Below are positions 21,201 through 31,465 of a DNA stretch of 64,000 bases, in pieces (the first letter of the stretch is position 1; each line of letters opens with the position of its first letter). The translations under genes were made by a program, and so were the position numbers. The DNA is taken from assembly GCF_013373865.1 (NCBI RefSeq), contig NC_050469.1, positions 16,102,546 through 16,166,545 of the forward strand, in the 5' to 3' direction. This DNA is from Monomorium pharaonis. Taxonomy: Eukaryota; Arthropoda; Insecta; Hymenoptera; Formicidae. The notes under the pieces were generated by a model. The model was not told where the DNA came from, ran no database searches, and saw only the letters and a program-made list of their open reading frames with translations.

Positions 21201-21767
21201 CTTATTTAAGCTTTAGGTTCAGAAATTATAAGTGTTTTTCATTAGAGTGCACTTGTTTATCCTATAGATAAGCACACACAGTCCATGTAATGCAATAGCA
21301 AAATTGGCTGGATGCATTAATGCGCGTCTTAGTAAATATTAAAAATCGCATACAAATTTATATAAAAGCAAAGAGTGGATTCGATCTGCGCGAGAGATAC
21401 GCATTGTTAAAATTATTTATTGTTTTTGACAGATTTTATACGTTGTAACTTCTATTGCAGTTACCGTCCTCAAATTTTTCGTCAATTAGAATGTTTATAT
21501 TATATTTTTAGATGATTTAATGCTTTATGCCACTTTTAAATCTTTGCAATCCACGTTACTGCATCCAATCAAATTTATTACAAAATATATGTTACAATCG
21601 TATAACGAATATAGCGTATAACCGACATACTATATGGATATACGCCATTCGTTATACGATATAACTATTAGACAGCATAATTCATATACGAATACTTTAT
21701 TTTAGTCGTGCAACTTTTAGATAAAACAAAGAAAAAGGAATTTTTGTTTTCATAAGTGGTATCGCAG

Positions 21768-21844
<77 letters not shown>

Positions 21845-22189
21845 TGTGCGTGCGTGCCCGCGCGCGCGCTCGCACACACAACACACGCGCACACATTTGT
21901 CCAATTAAGGGAATGCTAAAGCTGTCCTGTTTTATCGATTATTTTGATTATTTTCAATTCGCTAATCTTTTAATTGTATTTACAGAATTTAAGAAATTGT
22001 AATGTAATTTATAAATTAAAATTTTTTTTCGTTTTTTATATAAAATTTTTACATGCGCGTCATGTTATCGTCTATACTTTAATTGTGGAAAAGGATTTTT
22101 AATTCTGTAAATACAATAGAAAGATTAGCAAATTGAAAATAATCAAAGTAATGGTTAAAATAGGATAGCTTTAGTATCCCCTTAAGCCA

Positions 22190-22240
<51 letters not shown>

Positions 22241-22896
22241 ATTGAATGAATCCATTTATTTCACAAGTGCAGATGACCGTACCGTATTATCACCACCTTG
22301 GACTTTGAGTGGAATAAGATTTTTATATTACCAAAGCTTATTGACTGGAAAGTATAAAATTCCCATTATTATGTTTTGCTATTCTACAATGCTCTTTGCC
22401 GCACATACTATAATGATATCACTGTATTGAAAGTACTGTTTCCTCTTTGTATTTCGCTATCAGATTCTGTGAGAGTTTAACACAAAAATGGAGATGTCTG
22501 CAAAATGTTTTACATACATACATATATTTATATATATTTTTTTTTTTCGTGTACACATACACATGCACTCACTTTCCCTTCTACACAACACACGTACACA
22601 TCATACATATATGTGTATAAACGTATGTATGTATAAACATTCTTTTTTTAACCTAAAATTTCAATTTTTCTTGGTGTGTGCTTTTTTTTACAGTATATCA
22701 GCTATTTGTTTGCTTACAATATCTAGTTTAGTCATTGAATATTAAGACGTCATCAATGTGCAGTTGTACGAAGTGAATGTTCTTACATATATACAATTCA
22801 CGATCACATTTCAAACGTACAATATGCGCGTAATGTGCACTTCAATGCATTGCCTTTGTATTTCATTAGCATATACGCAAAATATGACATCAGTTT
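21201..22896. repeat. Intergenic region with CT/GT and TA microsatellites
   Basis: The stretch has a long (CT)n tract at 21,772-21,827 running into (GT)n and GC steps to 21,862, and a (TA)n tract at 22,195-22,236. It also holds the MITE listed separately. No gene was recognised. Short open frames here lack splice or codon support. Confidence 0.7.
21904..22186. mobile_element. TTAA-flanked MITE
   Basis: The left end TTAAGGGAATGCTAAAGC is mirrored by GCTTTAGTATCCCCTTAA. The arms continue about 95 bp (AATCTTTTAATTGTATTTAC and its inverse). TTAA is the duplication made by piggyBac and Kolobok transposases. No coding capacity. Related pieces lie at 2,130-2,340 and 16,650-16,860. Confidence 0.7.
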
Positions 22897-25800
22897 TCAC
22901 TTATCAAGTTCTAGAGCAGCGTATTGCTCCTCATCTACTTCGGTCATCATTAAATTTCCATCTGGTAAGAGAAGTACCACCCTTCTGGTTCCTCCTGAAA
23001 GAGGAAAAATCAAATGATTGGAAATGGATATAAAATGTCCATTTCATCATCTATCTAAATACAGGAGCTTTCAACACAAAATTGTCGAAAGCTACTGCTA
23101 CTATTACTACTATATATACATATGCGATATATATTTCACACTAGAAAGAGCAATCTAAGAGCACAAACTTGGAATCTTTACTTGAAATGCAACAGATGCT
23201 AAGAGATTACCTGGAGTGGGTTCTTCAGCTTGTACAACTTGAGCTATAACTTGTGCCTGTCCGTCGTTATCGTCTTGGGCTCCAGTTGCATCAGTCGCAT
23301 TCGTATTATCCATTATAGACATAACCATTGAATTTTCAGTCGGTTCTGTTCCATCCTCCTTTACGTAAAACTGTGGCGTAAGATTGACTTGATCGGGGAT
23401 CAGCTGTGCTACAGCCTCGGCAACTGCATGATCCAATGTCAAAACTGATCCATCGTCTCCCTGCTGCTCAGTGGTGACGTATACACATTGCTGTTCGCCA
23501 TCGGCGCCATGCGTTACGAGGAGAGTTTGCCCATCTTCGGCTTGGCCCGCTACTTGATAGACGACACCGTGATCAGCTATAGTAACCAGATTGGAACCAT
23601 CGTCCGTTGCTTTTTTCTCTTCCGACATCTTTTCTTCGGTCTTGACGTCTGCCTGCTCTGTCACTGATATAGTAACGGTAGATGTCGGAACTGTTGACAA
23701 TGCCGTAGTAATAGATGTTTCAGCGGCGCTAGAAGCGACGCTTTCCGTCAAAGGTGTTACTGTAGATACAGGAGTAACGGTCGCCGCTACTGTAGAAGCG
23801 GTATCGTCTAAGCAAGGTAAATCTGGCGCGGATATCGTTACATTCGACAAATTAATCTGTGTTGTTTCACTAGCTTGGACTATGGTACCAGTTGTTCCAC
23901 CGGGACTCATCTCGACTCTCATAATTCCACCACTTTCGGTGAGTGAATCAAGGGAGGGTAAGACCAATTCGGCAGCGGTAGCAGTAGTCGTAGTAACGGA
24001 GGTTGTAGCAGTGGTGTCATTGGCGGTAATAGTCGTGGTGATAGTACTGGTATTGGCGTTGACTACGGTTACAGTCGCACCTGCAATGGCGTCCGTTGTC
24101 ACAGCTTCAGACGTGTCACCAGCTGTTTTTGTTATGTTCGAATTTGTTGTTGTTGTTGTTGCTGCTTCACCAGTAGCAGGTTCAGATTCGCCTGGTTGCT
24201 CGATTGGTTCACCATCTGGCCCAATTATGCGTCCTGTAAGAGGACATAACGTAAATGGTCGTGGTGGACTCTCTGGTTCTGGAGCAGAAATAACATCTGG
24301 CTCGGAAGGAGGTGGAAGATCCGATTCGCCTTCGCTACTGCTCTCTTCCGAACCAACTTCGTGGAATTCCATGTGAAGTCCATCACCATCCGCTAATTTG
24401 CTCTCCTTAGGAGCTTTTGTTCCCACCTGAGTTATCGTCGAAGGTTTTTCGGTACCTACTTTCGCCTTACTTCGTCCTGCAACGGCACGTGCACCTGCCA
24501 AAAGTCCACGACCACCCGGTTTAATTATACCTGCTGCCTCCTGAGCTTTTCTCTTTGCTATTAATAACTTTTGCTGCGGAGATAACAATGACTGTGTCTT
24601 ACCCACTGGTGTCTTTGGAGACTGTTTCGTTTGTTGCTGCTGTGGTTGTGATTGTTGCTGTTGTACTGGGCTAGTTTTTATCACCTGTTTGGATTGCTGA
24701 GATGTTGCGAGCACCGTAAATTTTGGCCTGAGTTGTGTTACCGTGCCAGCGGAGACTGGTGAAACGGTTTGCTGTGTACTTACGACCGTAGTCGTACGCT
24801 TCTGCAACATCGGACGCGTCGTCACTTGCGTCGTTTGAATCTGCCTCGGTGCCGGTGCCCGGACAGGTGTGCGAATCGTCCCAAGAACGCTCGTTGCCGC
24901 CGTCGGGCGCAATGTCGGTCTAGGTAGCAAAGGGCGACCGTCTACCGTTCGCTGAGGCGTGACAGGACCAGCAGGCCTTACGCCTGTAGTTATTCTCGGT
25001 TGCAAGGTTATCGGTGCCGGCACTGCAGTCACAACATGTATCTGCTGCAATTGCGACGGATCTGGCTTCGGCTGTATCTTTATAGGCTCGCTCTTTTGTA
25101 CGCTGCCAATTTTCGGTGTAACGGCCTTAGACGTGACCACCTTCATTTGCGTTAACACTTGGCTTCCGTCTATCTTCGAAACAACTTTTACTGGAGTCAT
25201 CGAATTGGATTGCGACGCCGAGATTACTTGCTTTCTTATTACGTTGGGTTGGTTATCTCGATTATCTCGAATCATTACGACACCTTGCGTCGTTGGGGAT
25301 CCTTTAACCGCTAATTTTCCACTGGGGGATGAATTCAATTTGATGATGCCATCTTTTCGTGACATCACGTAAAGACCAGAAGCCAAATTTGGCATTTGTT
25401 TAGGATCGACTTTAACAACTCCCTTAGCGCTAGCCACTAAAACAGGTGGCTGGGTAGATTTCGCTCCATCTGGAGATTGTAACCCTAATGACGTTGCCAG
25501 ATCGGTGGACGAAACTGAAGTTCTGTTGGATCCATTAGATTGCGCATTAGCGCGATTGAATGCACGTTGAATCATATCGCTACGGCCAATTAGTCTTTCG
25601 TCTTCCGATTCTCCGGTCCATTCGTCGTCACTACCCGTGTCACCTTTTGCTCTCTTTGCAGCATTGTTTCCACCTTCCGAATCACTGTCCGAATCGTCGA
25701 TTCTCCTTTTACCTACTACTACATTTCCCCGCCCCCATCCCACACACGTGAGTATTAATTAAGACATACAATAATCAATCATACAATAATATTAATGTTA

Positions 25801-27706
25801 ATCTTGCTTGCAATACGCCAGTTATACGAGTTAAATTATCGAACAAATACATACGTTCGTGATCTTCATCTTTCATTGAGCCACACCATTGCTTGACTTG
25901 ATCCATCGCTTTTGATTTACTAGATCGCATCGGGCGTCTACATGTACGCAACAATTATCACATGGCAATTTATAGAAAATAAAATGTTATGTAACAATAT
26001 TGTTCAATTGCTAATTAAAACACGCTAATAAAATCACTTACCCCGCTTGAGTCGCCGTGCTTGGTCCAGGTTTACTAGCCTCGACTTTTATCACGGATTT
26101 TTGCACTGGCAAACTTGCACGTCCGATGATTCTCGTATTAGACTGCTGTTGTGCTGCTTTAAGCTCCTTTTGCTTAGCGAGATTCCGCTCAAATTCTTCC
26201 AACATATCTTTGCAAGTTGTTGTTACTGCCTCTGCAAACTCCCATGTATTGTTTTCCCTATAAATTTGGAATATTTCACATTTTCTAGGACTCTTAAAAA
26301 AAGAAAAATACATACAATATTAATGAAAAACACCTACTGTGAGTAGCCTTCCCATTTAATTAAATATTCCAAGCACTTCTTTTTTGGATTAAGACGTTTG
26401 GCTATAATTTTTTCGACAATATATTCTTCATTGCTCAAATCTGCATCTTCTTCGGTAGCTGCCTTGCCAGATTTACTCTGCAAAAATATACAAACAAATA
26501 AAGCAATTTCAAAAACATTGTCAAAGCCTTGTCAAAATTTGCAAGCAAATAATATGAAATAACATAAAATGCATAATACTTTGGGCTTAATTGATGGTTT
26601 CAGTCGAGGTTTCAGTTTTTCTTTCTTATCCATCTCAATTTCCATCAATTCACTTTTATTCGTTTTTGTTTCCAGTGCTTTCGCAATATCTTTTTTAGCT
26701 TCTCCCGTTTCTTCAGGTTGTCCATTTCTCACTACTTTACGAACTATCATTGGTTTGGCACCTGCAAAGCAATCCAAAGGAATATATCTGACATTAAATT
26801 TAGTTTTATTTAAAAAAATATATATATAGTGTATCTTTTTTTCTTAAAAGACAATTACCTTCGGCGTTAGTACTCGATTGAACTTGTATCGGGGTATTCT
26901 GCATTTTTGCATTACTAATTTTCGTAAAGGTTTGTATAGTTTTCCCTGCAGTAATCCATGTATCTCTTACATGTGTATCCATTTTACACCACTTCTGATA
27001 CAATGTCCATGATGTCTCCTTGTCTGAACCTTCCTGTTGAACTTGTGTATCTTTCCATAACAGAAATGCCCATATTTGTGCCTTTTGTCCATTCTATAAA
27101 TGTAGAAAATACCAAATTTTATAGTATGCTAATACAAATCTTTTGCAACTGTATCACCCATGGGATAAGAGAATTTAAAAGATACAAAATATAATAGATA
27201 CAAACATCATTGATTTCACGAAAATGTGACACTTTGGAACAGATTCCTTCTTTTGCACGATGTTCTTGAAACTCTTCGATAAAATGAAAGACAGAATGAC
27301 ACTGTCCACATACCAACACATCTAATCTTCCCATTTCCTCTTGTGCCGCTGATAAAGTAGAAAAGAAATTGGAAGCAATGTCAAAATTAAAATATTTATT
27401 ACTTCATCTTCTTCTATAAAATAAAAATCTTACTTTAACTCTTTGATCATAAATAGAGGAAAAATGAAACTGATCTAATAACAAGATAGTAAGGAATATA
27501 TAAATCTAAATGTAACAATTGGCTTGTTCTTTTTCGCTACACTGCTGCACTGGTGCAACGGGGTAGAGTAAGACAAATATATTTTTTCTCATTCTAACTT
27601 ATTGCACCAGTGCAGTAATGCAGCGAAAAAGAACAGGCCTAATACAGTTACCTTTGATAATGTTGGGTTTATTACTGATGGCTGAAGGGCCATCATCTCC
27701 TTCCAT
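22897..27706 (-). CDS. Chro: Chromator-like chromodomain protein, nine coding exons
   Basis: Exons: 27,706-27,652; 27,348-27,206; 27,093-26,859; 26,761-26,580; 26,477-26,338; 26,257-26,042; 25,937-25,855; 25,712-23,211; 22,994-22,897. Phases agree throughout, giving 1,217 residues. The start is METs at EGDDGPSAI. In order: a C2H-type finger (CGQCHSVFHFIEEF, ~30), a basic linker, a chromodomain at ~218-275 (EEYIVEKIIAKRL, LEYLIKWEGYSQENNTWE; aromatic cage Y, W, W), an acidic SDSDSEGG patch, then a long Ser/Thr/Pro/Gln-rich region with poly-Q and a final acidic EVDEEQYAALELDK. Position and context of the chromodomain match fly Chromator/Chriz, a protein of interbands, insulators and the spindle matrix. 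The penultimate exon also offers a later donor (23,182), which would give a different, shorter tail. Confidence 0.72.
27521..27638. mobile_element. Palindromic MITE in the first coding-region intron of the Chromator-like gene
   Basis: TTGTTCTTTTTCGCT...CACTGCTGCACTGGTGCAA at the left and the inverse at the right, about 45-bp arms with an AT-rich loop. Lies between the exons 27,706-27,652 and 27,348-27,206. No coding capacity. Confidence 0.7.
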
Positions 27707-27738
27707 TCTGTATAAGTTTGTCTTACAATCACTCTAAA

Positions 27739-28205
27739 AATTAAATAACATCATCGTTGATTGGTAATTACAAGAATATAATAAGATGTTTCTATGTAAA
27801 CTACATATACTATTAATGATAGGAAAAAGTCAGAGGGGGGGGGGGAGAGAGAGAGAGAGAGAGAAAGGAGAGAAAAAACATAAAGGGAACAAAAAGAAAA
27901 GCACTAAATTTTCTTCATACAGAAAATAGGCTTTATCTTACTCTTTATCTTTTTCAAATTTTTGGAACAAGAATGAGGTAACAAGAAAGTTAAATTGAAA
28001 TTAAAGTTAATCCACTATGGTAGAAACGGACCTAGAAGTTTCACGAAAAAGATAAAATAACCGAGTACTTGTACATCGCTAAATCCAAGTTTTGCGCTCT
28101 GTGACGAGAAAATTGAAGCACACGCCGTAAAGCGATGCAAGTATTTCTTTTTCTTTTTTTTCTTCCTACGATAGCACTTGCGCTTCTGTGGCATAGCAAA
28201 CGTCA
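27739..28205. repeat. Upstream of the Chromator-like start; G/GA-rich tract, no gene
   Basis: The AG at 27,734-27,735 before the first coding exon implies at least one 5' untranslated exon further up, not located here. A (G)n-(GA)n tract lies at 27,834-27,866. The rest is unremarkable. Confidence 0.4.
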
Positions 28206-28730
28206 ATTCAAGCGAGACCCACAATACACGGAGTAAGCGTAGAGTAAGGCGTGAGAGTAGGAGTAATGATTTTGTTGTAAGATGCTTACAACAGTCTTGT
28301 CTAGAACGATAAAGTAAGCGTAAGAAATACGGTCAATTAGCAATGTCAAGGGTAGGAAACAAACTGCTCTGATTGGCTGAGTGTAACAGCGTAAGCGTAA
28401 GAATAAGAGTAGGAAATAAAATAAATTTATTTCGCTTACGCCGTTACGCCAGCTCTCTTATGCCGGAAGTGACGTTCTTACGCCTGCTTAAACCTACTCT
28501 TACGCCTTACTCCATGTTTACTCCGTGTATTGTAGACCTCGCTTCACGTATCCATCTCGATCTTTATTAAGCGTTTCCTACCCTTGACATTGCTAATTGG
28601 CCGTATTTCTTACGCTTACTTTATCGTTCTAGACAAGACTGTTGTAAGCATCTTACGACAAAATCGTTACTCCTACTCTTATACCTTACTCTATGCTTAC
28701 TCCGTGTATTGTAGACCTCGCTTTACACGC
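28206..28730. mobile_element. Palindromic MITE rich in CTTACGC blocks
   Basis: ACAATACACGGAGTAAGC at 28,222 is mirrored by GCTTACTCCGTGTATTGT at 28,700. Long arms (28,222-28,362 and 28,574-28,722) are inverted copies. A partial third repeat of the right end lies at 28,495-28,550, so a second, truncated copy is nested inside. The unit is full of GTAAGCG/CGCTTAC steps. Confidence 0.75.
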
Positions 28731-28793
28731 GTATTCACGTTACAATCCAAATGCGACAAACGTACAATTTAGCCATAGTTCAAGAGAGTGGTC

Positions 28794-28916
28794 CGTATTC
28801 AGAACGCGCTACAAAAATGTTAGCGTTGTTATCCAACAGAAGAATCTGTATTATAAAAAACGTTTTTCTATTAAATAACAACGCGCTAACATTTTTGTTA
28901 GCGCGTTTTGAATACG
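28794..28916. mobile_element. Short palindromic MITE
   Basis: CGTATTCAGAACGCGCTA at the left and TAGCGCGTTTTGAATACG at the right. The inner AAAATGTTAGCG is also mirrored. About 120 bp in all. Confidence 0.7.
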
Positions 28917-28962
28917 AGTCAATCTTTCGTTACTGACATTTAAATTAAGTATATTGCCGCAC

Positions 28963-29062
28963 AATGAGTGAGTGAGTGAGTGAGTGAGCGAGTGAGTGAG
29001 CGAGTGAGTGAGCGAGTGAGTGAGCGAGTGAGTGAGCGAGTGAGTGAGCGAGTGCGTGAGTG
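28963..29062. repeat. GAGT/GAGC tetranucleotide-dodecanucleotide array
   Basis: A 12-bp unit GAGTGAGTGAGC repeats about six to seven times after a pure GAGT start. It decays into a GA-rich run to 29,090. The apparent peptide of Ala-His-Ser-Leu repeats on the minus strand is a by-product. Confidence 0.9.
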
Positions 29063-29137
29063 AAAGAGAAAGAAAGAGAGAGAAGGAGAGGAGTGTGTAG
29101 TGTCTCGAGCGCGGAATGAATTGTAAACGGGACCAGG

Positions 29138-29309
29138 GGCTCGATTCTTGAATTCATTCGCAAGAGAAACGTATGCGCAAATACCCGCTCTAACAGAAAA
29201 GTTGCAAGTTTATTGGTTAAAAGCCATACGATAGCCAATAAATTTTCAACTTTTCTATAAAAACAGATTTTGAATACATTTTTTTGCGAATTAATTCAAG
29301 AATCGAGCC
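29138..29309. mobile_element. Palindromic MITE
   Basis: GGCTCGATTCTTGAATTC at the left and GAATTAATTCAAGAATCGAG-type sequence at the right (split for length). The inner GTTGCAAGTTTATTGG/CCAATAAATTTTCAAC is also mirrored. Confidence 0.7.
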
Positions 29310-29339
29310 TGAGTTACAAACACGCGTGAGTTATAAACG

Positions 29340-30179
29340 AAGGAGAATCAACATTCGCGCACACTTGTTCCCGCCATGATCCACCGCGCGGCCTCTTCTC
29401 AAATCTCATGCTACTAACGAAGTGTGAAAAATCTTTTTCCAGACCGGTTGCCGGCTGCATTGGCGCCGTTCTCTCATCGTCATTACAGACGTGATTATGA
29501 TTATAATTATTGTTATCTTTATCGTTATCGTCATCATTATAGTCATCGTCATTGTCGTCGTCATCGTCATCGCTGTCGTTGTCATCGGCGACGGCATCAC
29601 CACCGTTGCCGCAGTGGTGCCGTCGATGCAAGCCCCCGACGTTTCTTCTGTCTCTCGCGAGCAAGCCGATGCTCGTCAAAGATGGCTCTCGTCGCGGATA
29701 CTTTTCTATGAGCTACTCACTTCCTGTCTTTACGTGAATGCTTTCTGAACACTCCGTGGCCACGAATGCGCGAACACGATAAACGTTGCGGTTGCCGAAG
29801 TGAATCGGTGATCGGCGAACTTACATACGGTGAAACCGGCGAACGGCTAAATTTTTCTCAGGCTGGGAAATTGCTCGTCGCCGCGCAAGACGAAACGAAA
29901 ACAGCGACCGTGAACGATCGCGTCGGGCGACAGTGGCGCCATGGCGACCGTGCGCGGTGCTGTGGCGACCAGTGTTGCCAACCATTTAGGGCCAGTTTCA
30001 CAAATTGCGGTTAAATTAAACGACTGGTTATTCTATTATTAGAATTGACAAATCGCATTTGTTAATTTCGCTTAACGACGATTGGTTACGCAATACGCGT
30101 TACGCGGAAAATACGTGCCATGGAAATCCAGCCTAAGGGTGCAGTCACATGAGGCCAGCGTACAGCGTATCGGCACAGT
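29340..30179. other. GC-richer stretch with CGT/TCA trinucleotide tract, no clear gene
   Basis: This is clearly more GC-rich than its surroundings. An interrupted (TCATCG)n-like tract at 29,475-29,600 yields an Asp-rich peptide on the minus strand. There are many CpG steps, and a promoter or CpG-rich first exon (for example of the Chromator-like gene, whose 5' exon is missing) is possible. No splice-supported reading frame was found. Confidence 0.35.
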
Positions 30180-30588
30180 GGCTTAGTTTACATCGTCCAT
30201 TTGATACGCGTATCAGGTACCATATTCGTATCAAATTCGTACTAAATATTTAGTACGCACGATGTAAACGCTGCCGGATCAATTTGGTACGAGCGTATCA
30301 AGTAGGAGTATCGTACTAAACTGATACGCGTACCAAGTAATACAAATGTCGATGTAAACGCATAAAACGCATTTTAGAGAGAATTTAGCAATTGAGCATA
30401 ACCTCAGTGCTAAAATCTAAAAACCGGTGTGAAAATGTCTTAGTAGGAGACATCAACATGAATTAAATTTGTATTATATTTTTCACAGTACATGCTTAGT
30501 ACATTCGATGTAAACGCGCCCGTACTAAGGCTTTGGTGCGCACCAAACTTAATACGCGTACTAAGGTTTTGACGATGTAAACTAAGCC
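30180..30588. mobile_element. MITE with perfect 18-bp ends and AGT flanks
   Basis: GGCTTAGTTTACATCGTC and its exact inverse bound the element, with AGT on both sides. Inside, GATGTAAACGC recurs three times and there are many GTAC and TACGCGTA palindromes. No coding capacity. The 3-bp flank would suit a Harbinger-like duplication length, though the sequence is not TWA. Confidence 0.75.
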
Positions 30589-30593
30589 AGTAT

Positions 30594-30862
30594 AATGCTA
30601 AGACTCCATGTATGCGGTGAACTCCGGCAAACGCACGCGGTGACCAATCAGCAATCAGGCGCAGGTCGGGTTCCGGCAAGTCACAGCAAGCGTTTGAATT
30701 CTGAGGTCTGTTCGCGTCACATGCTCCAACATGCTCCTATTCACCCCAACGCACTCCAATACGTTGATTCCGATGACGCCAACCTATTAGAATGCGTTGG
30801 AGTGAATAGGAGCATGTCGGAGCATGGCGACGCGAACAAACCAATGGAGTCTTAGCATTAGC
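30594..30862. mobile_element. Nested pair of palindromic MITEs
   Basis: Outer ends AATGCTAAGACTCCATG (30,594) and ATGGAGTCTTAGCATT (30,845). The inner element, about 30,708-30,838, has arms GTTCGCGTCACATGCTCC and CGCACTCCAATACG with inverse copies. The inner element has a second copy at 43,905-44,040. Confidence 0.75.
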
Positions 30863-31018
30863 ATAAGGGTGCGGTCCCATGGAGCAGATTATGCGGAAGC
30901 GGAACGAGCGGATCACCAATCGCGGGATCATTCTAATAGAACTCTTTCAAAGATTCCGTCGAAACGATCCTGTGATTTACGTCCGTTTTGTTAACACAGA
31001 CATTGGTCTAATTCCTTT

Positions 31019-31160
31019 AGGCCGGATCTACAATAGGTGTAGTAAGCCTTATGCCATAAGAAACTGACCAATTATAATTGAATGTGAGAAGAATAAACGA
31101 ATATAATTGATTAATTCCTTAGGGCTTAAGGCTTACTACACCTATTGTAGATCTGGCCTT
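31019..31160. mobile_element. Palindromic MITE
   Basis: GGCCGGATCTACAATAGG at the left and CCTATTGTAGATCTGGCC at the right, with GTGTAGTAAGCCTTA continuing in both arms. Half of the same element lies near 44,095. Confidence 0.75.
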
Positions 31161-31314
31161 ACAGTTTATATAATAATACAAAATAAATATAAGAAATGAA
31201 CAAAATAATATCAATATGTAATAATAAATAAACACAAAAAATAATATCAATATATAATAATAAATGAACAACAAAAAATATATAATGTAGCATCATACTG
31301 CGTGTCAAATACTA

Positions 31315-31447
31315 TAGTATGTGTGCTTTCCAGCAAGACACAGTGTAACACAGTGTCCATTAGTGTGAGAAAGAACATGTCAGTGTGTCTCGCTCACACT
31401 AGTGGACACTGTGTTACACTGTGTCTTGCTGGAAAGCACACTATGTT
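31315..31447. mobile_element. Palindromic MITE
   Basis: GTGTGCTTTCCAGCAAGACA at the left, mirrored at the right. The arms run about 48 bp through GTGTAACACAGTGTCCA with a short loop. An RNA copy would fold into a long hairpin. Confidence 0.75.
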
Positions 31448-31465
31448 ATTCAGGTGCTGTTATAA

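Noticed and set aside
21668..21904. Open frame with Arg-Glu and Thr-His repeats
   Set aside because: Translation of the CT/GT microsatellite.
23591..24376. 261-codon plus-strand frame opposite the Chromator-like main exon
   Set aside because: Val/Ser-rich antisense shadow of a Thr/Ala-rich coding exon. The minus strand has splice and domain support.
28945..29238. Ala-His-Ser-Leu repeat peptide
   Set aside because: Translation of the GAGT/GAGC array.
29314..29748. Asp-rich or His/Arg-rich peptides
   Set aside because: Translation of an interrupted TCATCG tract, no splice or codon support.
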